Assembly: GCA_025024175.1 (NCBI GenBank)
Contig: QCXZ01000064.1
Location: 46,583,325 to 46,647,324 of the forward strand
Reading direction: 5' to 3'
Origin: Rhyzopertha dominica
Lineage: Eukaryota; Arthropoda; Insecta; Coleoptera; Bostrichidae
Length of the DNA stretch: 64,000 nucleotides
The notes under the pieces were generated by a model that saw only the letters and a program-made list of their open reading frames with translations, searched no databases and was not told where the DNA came from. Shown piece after piece: positions 59,155 to 64,000 of the stretch. Position numbers and translations under genes: made by a program. Positions within the stretch are counted from its first letter, which is position 1, and each line of letters opens with the position of its first letter.

Positions 59155-60650
59155 CGTTCTTTACATTAATTATTTAAAAATTGTTTTAAATGTTGTTCAT
59201 AACATAATGCGACAACGCATTCCTGAAATTCGGGTGGTATTTGGCGAATTACTCAAGTAATGGCTTCCAATTCGTTAGTAGTCAGTGGTTTGTTTAAGTA
59301 CACTTTGGACTTCACATAACCCCAAAGGCAAAAGTCTAATGGTGTAATATCACAAGATCTATTCAATTCACCTGTCTGAAGCTCACCGAACTGTTCATGC
59401 AATAAAACCATTGTTTCACGGGCTGTATGACAAGCAGCGCCGCCTTATTAGAGCCAAATGTAGTCAAGATCAGGGGCTTCAATTTCCCGTATCAAATAAT
59501 CCTGTAGTATGACACGATAACGCACGCCATTGACAGTTTTTGAAGAAATATGGACCGTTAATTCCAGTCCACAAACCACACCAAACGTTGTTTTGTCTGG
59601 TAATGGTAGCTCTTGAACCTCGTTTGGTCGCGTTTTAGCCCAAATAAGAAATTTTGCTAATTAATGTACCCATTAAGCCAGAAATGAGCCTCATTGCTAA
59701 ACAAAATTCTTGTTGAAAACAGTGGATCTTCTTCGAGCTTTTCAAGAGCCCAAAGACAAGCGGAGACAACTTCAGTTCTTGCACTAGCTTTAAACGAAGA
59801 TCCTCACGTAAAAAGCACCAGGTTGTTGCATAAGACAAGCCAAGCTGCTGAGAATGGCGCCAAATCAATTCTTCGCATACATTCTCAGCTACCGCCACTA
59901 TGTTTTCTTCACTGTGTGTTAGATGTGGCCTGTTTAGTCGTGTGTTGTCCAATACTTAAAACTGGGTTTGAAATTTTTGGATGGTAGTGTTTTGGTAGGC
60001 CAATTGTGTGGACCATAAGTCGCTCTAAGTGCACAAAACCTATTTCACCAAGAACTCTGATTTTCATAATGTAGCTGAATAATTTGCAGGCACTGTGCCG
60101 GACTGTCTATTCATGATGAATTTTACTTGTAAATTTGAGTAAGTATATACTTTTTCCTTTTTTTTTGTTTACGGTTTGTAATGTATAATATCTAAGCAAT
60201 TTCTTTTTCTGGTTATAATTAATTAGCAGATGTTAGTCAGATAAATCCATGCACAATTTGCTTCTGTGGATATTTACTCTGTTTTATTATATTAAATGTT
60301 ATTGTGCAACTATTATAATATAATGTGCCTGATAGAAAAATAAACCATTACTATTATTATTATTATTACCCTATATATTGTGAAAAAAGTTTACATAGTT
60401 ACCTAAAATTAATTTAAAAGTTATACTACTCCAAAGCACTTGAACCAGCTCATATAGTATAAAATAAATAATACTTCACTTTACACATTTGCTTTCATTG
60501 TAAAAGTCTTTTTTATAAAGGGTTTCAGTTTCCACTTAGTAAACGAAAAGTGCACAAAACCTATTTCACCAAGAACTCTGATTTTCATAATGTAGCTGAA
60601 TAATTTGCAGGCACTGTGCCGGACTAAGTCTATTCATGATGAATTGTCAA
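59155..60650 (-). pseudogene. Mariner-superfamily transposase remnant interrupted by a duplication
   Basis: Read on the minus strand from about 60112: MNSQSGTVPANYSATL, then NRPHLTHSEENIVAVAENVC, RHSQQLGLSYATTWCFLRED (second HTH), a deleted first-Asp region, NNVWCGLWTGINGPYFFKN, AACHTARETMVLLHEQFGEL, CDITPLDFCLWGYVKSKVYL and EAITxVIRQIPPE near 59240. These are the blocks of the HTH/DDE transposase group related to 50785-51870. Frameshifts, stops and a loss around the first catalytic Asp make it dead. Its 5' part is interrupted by 60116-60549, and about 90 bp is repeated on both sides of that insert. Confidence 0.8.
60116..60549. repeat. Duplicated intronic segment, copy B, between about 90-bp direct repeats
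   Basis: Copy of 56940-57371 in the same orientation. It is flanked by direct repeats at about 60028-60115 and 60550-60640 (start AGTGCACAAAACCTATTTCA, end GTCTATTCATGATGAA), which belong to the mariner remnant and differ by a 2-3 base indel (GGACTGTCT / GGACTAAGTCT). Confidence 0.92.
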
Positions 60651-61991
60651 AATAACCAGTGAAAAAGGTACCTCTAAATGAATCATCCGATATTTTGGAG
60701 GTAAGTAAAGCAAGTGATGTATTTCCGGTGTTACCAACCCACTGAATCTCAAAAAAGTAAAATAAAACAAACTGAAGACAACCTCAAGTCCAATATTCTG
60801 CAATAAACTTACCAATAAATAAATGCTTGCTCTGGCAAATCTTTAAAATGAACTTTCTCCAAATTTTTAATGTGAAAATTTTTATCAATTTTTCAAGATA
60901 GTTACAATATAAAAAGACACAAAAATACAACAAATAGAACAGTCCTTATATTTGTCAAGTAAAATTCTCAATTTTACAGAGTTTATCTTAAATTTAAGGA
61001 TATAAACTAAATTTTATGTGCTAAAATGAAGCAAGCAGTGCAACATGAAAATGGAAAGTGCATGATGTATTGCACCCACAGATTTACTAATATTTAACAA
61101 TAGGTAGCGACTATAACAATGTCAGACAATCACCCAAATACATTCGTTTATTCATCTAATCAGTGCTTATTACTCAAATAAAATAAATATTGGCAGTGGT
61201 CATCTTAAAAAATTAAATAAGCTACAAATTTTTCCAAATTTATAAAAGCAATTGTTAAGATCCTTATCTAAGCACCAGTTCTAGCCCCAGTATAAAATTT
61301 AATAAAGCATTTTAAGTCAGTATTAAATGCAGATTATGCTAATATACCCATATAAATAAATCTAGATATTATTCACTGCCTGCATACAATGTAATAAAAT
61401 TTAAATAAAAAGGCCATTGCTACATTAATATTGAGTACAGATGTAAAGTTGACCACAAAAATAATGCCCAATAATAAAACAATACTGTAGTTCACAGTAT
61501 GATGACCTGCAACTATTAAGTTAAATATGGTTGGGATTAAGATATTGTAAAGTGAAAGTGCGTCACTTTTGCAGTCTACTGTACAAGTATTAAGCAAGAA
61601 CAACAAAGAAAACAATTTTTATGCATCAATTTCTGATAGTAGAGACCAAAAGTATAGCTTTTAGATTACCAATACCAACATTAACATAAATAATACACTT
61701 GTTCTGATTACAAGTGCTTTCAACCACATGTCAATGAGGTAAAATTATATGAGGAGACTTCATGTAAGGCATTTGATCCCAAGTGACTAGATCCATTGAG
61801 CAAGTTATGCTTACTAAAAGAATCTTGATGATAAGAAAAATATAACCTGTAGGTATTTATTTTATTAAAATGATATAGAGCTTGTTCCAAATACGACTGT
61901 TAGAAATTCAACGAAAATGTAAAACCTTTTTGGCAGCCTTCAGCCTGTTCAGAAAATTTGACTGAACAGGTGGGCGGCCATTCTCCTCATG
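60651..61991. other. No gene recognised; presumed 3' flank of the 61992 exon
   Basis: AT-rich. The part next to 61991 may be 3' UTR of the minus-strand exon. No repeats noted. Confidence 0.4.
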
Positions 61992-62087
61992 TCATCTCAC
62001 ACTACTGGAGCCAAGGTCCTCACCGAAATCGATGACTTTTCGAATGCGGTTTAGTTCTGTCTCTCCTCGTCCACGCAGCTTACCCAC
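61992..62087 (-). CDS. Last exon of an unidentified host gene
   Basis: An acceptor (TATTTGCAACAG) is followed by 31 codons and TGA: VGKLRGRGETELNRIRKVID then FGEDLGSSSVR. Codon use is more GC-rich than the surroundings and the peptide is charged and helix-like, which supports real coding sequence. I cannot name the family. The upstream exons would lie at higher coordinates; none is recognised before 64000, where a transposon fills 62268-63450. The word CAG|GTGGGTAAG at its start could also act as a donor, so the call is tentative. Confidence 0.45.
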   Translation of the reverse strand: MGKLRGRGETELNRIRKVIDFGEDLGSSSVR

Positions 62088-62267
62088 CTGTTGCAAATAT
62101 TAAATAAATATAATTGTACTATACCAGTATGAAAGAACTTAACACTAAATAGAACTAAAATAAAGGGTTCTCCAAATTTGGAGAAGCACCATGTGGCAAT
62201 AGTGACAGGTTTTAAAACAGACTATAGTCTATTTTTAAACTAAGAGTGATTTGAATTTGGCACACAT

Positions 62268-63450
62268 AAAGGGTGGGCTAAAAGTATTTGGATTTATTTT
62301 TATAGCATTTGTAAAATAAAAGAAAGGTATTTTTTATATAAATTTTAATGATGCAAATACTTTCATATCTTAACAATAAGGTACAAAAACCACAAAATTG
62401 ACAACAGACCAGTTTTTTCTGTTTTTTGCAGCTTCTAACTTTACCCATCATATTCTGGACAACTAATAAATCAATTTCTTTAATCTTTTATCTAATTGTT
62501 CTTTGCAATTGTTTTCCTAATTTTGCTTCCCAGCCATCATCGCAAACGAGATTAGACTAAATACCCCAAAAATCTGCAATTGGGGGCGGGCTTTTGGTAT
62601 GTTTGGAGGATTACACTCTTTGTCCACAAAATTGATATTATTGTGCTTCAACCATTTCTGCACAATTTTGGCATAATCAGGCCAAAAAACGTAGTTATGG
62701 TCAGTATGAACCTTATTAATATATTTTTTACAATCGGCAAACATTCACGTTGATAAACTTCAACGTTTTCCTTTTCAAATTTTGCATTTCTTTTAAATTT
62801 TACATTGTCTGGTACATTAATTTTCTTTATTAGATGTATAACCCTCGTGTAAAAGTACAATATTTCTCGTCATCCATTACAATAAAATTTCCACCTTTCA
62901 ATACCGCCTTAACGTAATTCATCACATTTTTCTGGTATTTCTTCTAATTATTTTACGGTATATCTTGGAGCTTTTTGTCTTTTATAATATGTAAGTTTGT
63001 TTTTCTNTCTTATACATCTAGTGCAGCCGTGAGAAACCCCATATTTTCTTGCCAATTTCCTCTGAGACATGCTAACTCCGTTTTCCATGATTTTTACCAC
63101 TTTTTTCTTCATTGTCTCATTAAACGAGAAAGTCTGCCCTTCTTGGTTTTTCAAGAAAAGGTACTCCATTACTGTAACGATTAATAATACTACAAATCAT
63201 AGATGTCGGTACATTTTCACTCTTTGTTATCTGACCAAGCAGTTCGAACACCCGTTTTTGCAAAGCAATGCTTTTACCCATTTTGAATAATATTAACTAA
63301 ACTAAACAATATTACAAAGAAAACATGGATCTGTCAGATCGAAGAAAGAAAACAATAAATAATTGTTACAGAACGGCAAAATGTTAAATGGTCAAATTAC
63401 ATAAGCCTACTATGTTAATTAAATTTTTCCAGATTCTTATAGCCCACATA
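62268..63450 (-). mobile_element. Tc1/mariner-type transposon, degraded
   Basis: Inverted repeats: left TAAAGGGTGGGCTAAAAGTA (62268) and reversed right TATGTGGGCTATAAGAATCT (63450), next to TA. Transposase remnants inside on the minus strand. About 1.18 kb, somewhat short, so internal sequence is lost. Confidence 0.7.
62517..63281 (-). pseudogene. Tc1/mariner transposase remnant
   Basis: ATG at 63281 (MGKSIALQKRVFELLGQITK), then in another frame NETMKKKVVKIMENGVSMSQ and RKLARKYGVSHG (HTH), the first-Asp block as FIVMDDEKYCTF (about 62880), YNVFWPDYAK-type HNYVFWPDYAKIVQKWL (second Asp) and PPNIPKARPQLQIFG, where the usual ARPIEDFWG third acidic residue is lost. At least two frameshifts and one n (63007). 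Inactive. Confidence 0.75.
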
Positions 63451-63936
63451 AGGCGATTTCCATTTGTAGCAGTTCGCCTCTTGGTTCAAATCATGACGTC
63501 ATCGGACTAACCCGGTTCCTTAAATTCTGTAACCGGCCTCGGAGATCGGCTCCAACCAGCGGTTAGTGTATCTATCCTTTTTTTTTAATTCTCTATCTCA
63601 TTTCTTGATCATTCTACTCCAATAACATGATAAACAGTTTGAGAAATTTTGTAAAAAAATTACTTTATATATCGGTATCTACCTACCTTGTAAAGAATGC
63701 ACCTACTAATGATACGTTTTAAAGTTAGTGTTATCTCTCTGATACAATATTTTAGAATAAAAACATATACGCAGATACCTATAAATTTGGCCCCAAAAAA
63801 CTTTTACTTCTAAAACCCTTGTATTTAATCTGACACTGACAGTCCCATTTCCTACTTGCTAGCTGCGATCACAAAACCCGGAACTACTCCGCGTAAATTA
63901 AGCTAATCGGGATCTGATTGTTATAAGTTTCTAATC
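63451..63936. other. Possible promoter region at right edge
   Basis: 63480-63560 is GC-richer (GTAACCGGCCTCGGAGATCG) and could be a CpG-containing start region or an old SINE. No clear motif. Confidence 0.3.
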
Positions 63937-64000
63937 ATGGAAGCAGTGAACTTTTCTTTAAATAGAAGCATTGTTCATTTTGAAGTAGTTATGTTGTGTG
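63937..64000 (+). CDS. Possible 5' end of a gene running out of the window
   Basis: ATG 63937 opens a frame (MEAVNFSLNRSIVHFEVVML) to the window end. Too short to identify; it may be chance. Confidence 0.25.
   Translation, partial: MEAVNFSLNRSIVHFEVVMLC

Noticed and set aside
63480..63560. Possible tRNA or tRNA-derived SINE (TTGGTTCAAATCATG resembles a B box)
   Set aside because: No matching A box at the right distance and no cloverleaf could be drawn.
1..64000. CRISPR arrays, operons, riboswitches
   Set aside because: The window is eukaryotic; repeats here are satellites, tandem arrays and transposon ends without spacer structure.

Overview
This 64 kb window looks like a draft assembly of a repeat-rich insect genome. 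It is AT-rich, contains isolated n calls, and has short host exons separated by introns full of transposons. The host genes include a chemosensory ionotropic receptor (IR) and a homologue of the PUB-domain protein tamozhennic/SPATA2. The transposon mix (Tc1/mariner, hAT, pogo-like, Ty1/copia, Ty3/gypsy, Penelope, non-LTR) fits a large-genome insect, possibly a beetle, but the order cannot be fixed from sequence alone.

Host genes recognised, left to right: (1) a single-exon IR on + at 3041-4894, open for 617 codons except one in-frame TGA; (2) a tamo/SPATA2-like gene on -, four coding exons between 35990 and 21684 joining in frame to 606 aa; (3) an unnamed 200-aa protein on +, four exons from 43722 to 53644; (4) a calcium-and-integrin-binding (CIB)-like EF-hand protein on -, five exons from 58104 to 53795, 192 aa; (5) a possible last exon on - at 61992-62087; (6) a possible 5' end on + at 63937; (7) a weak candidate last exon at 6178-6338. 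Genes 3 and 4 converge, and their AATAAA signals lie past each other, so their 3' UTRs should overlap.

Region by region: 1-2.75 kb holds non-LTR and gypsy remnants with an inverted LTR piece; 5.3-9 kb has a foldback, a TTAA-flanked inverted-repeat element and a 142-bp tandem array; 8.8-11.1 kb has two Penelope-like elements, the first with a head-to-head inversion; 11.2-15.3 kb is a broken gypsy copy split by a LINE; 18.5-21.3 kb is a pogo-like transposon carrying a Penelope fragment. The 9.7-kb third intron of tamo carries a hAT element that is itself split by a nearly intact copia element (264-bp LTRs differing at one site, 5-bp target duplication). Inverted-repeat elements lie upstream of tamo from 36.6 kb. 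40.3-43.0 kb is a satellite of 123-bp monomers, two types partly alternating. The 9.2-kb second intron of gene 3 holds a LINE, a Tc1 remnant and two abutting mariner-type elements. The right part has more LINE and mariner debris, and an intronic segment of the CIB gene re-inserted about 3.2 kb away between about 90-bp direct repeats.

The host genes do not form a pathway. The most notable points are the IR with a lone stop codon, the 41-codon-period satellite, the nested hAT/copia intron, and the duplicated CIB intron segment.
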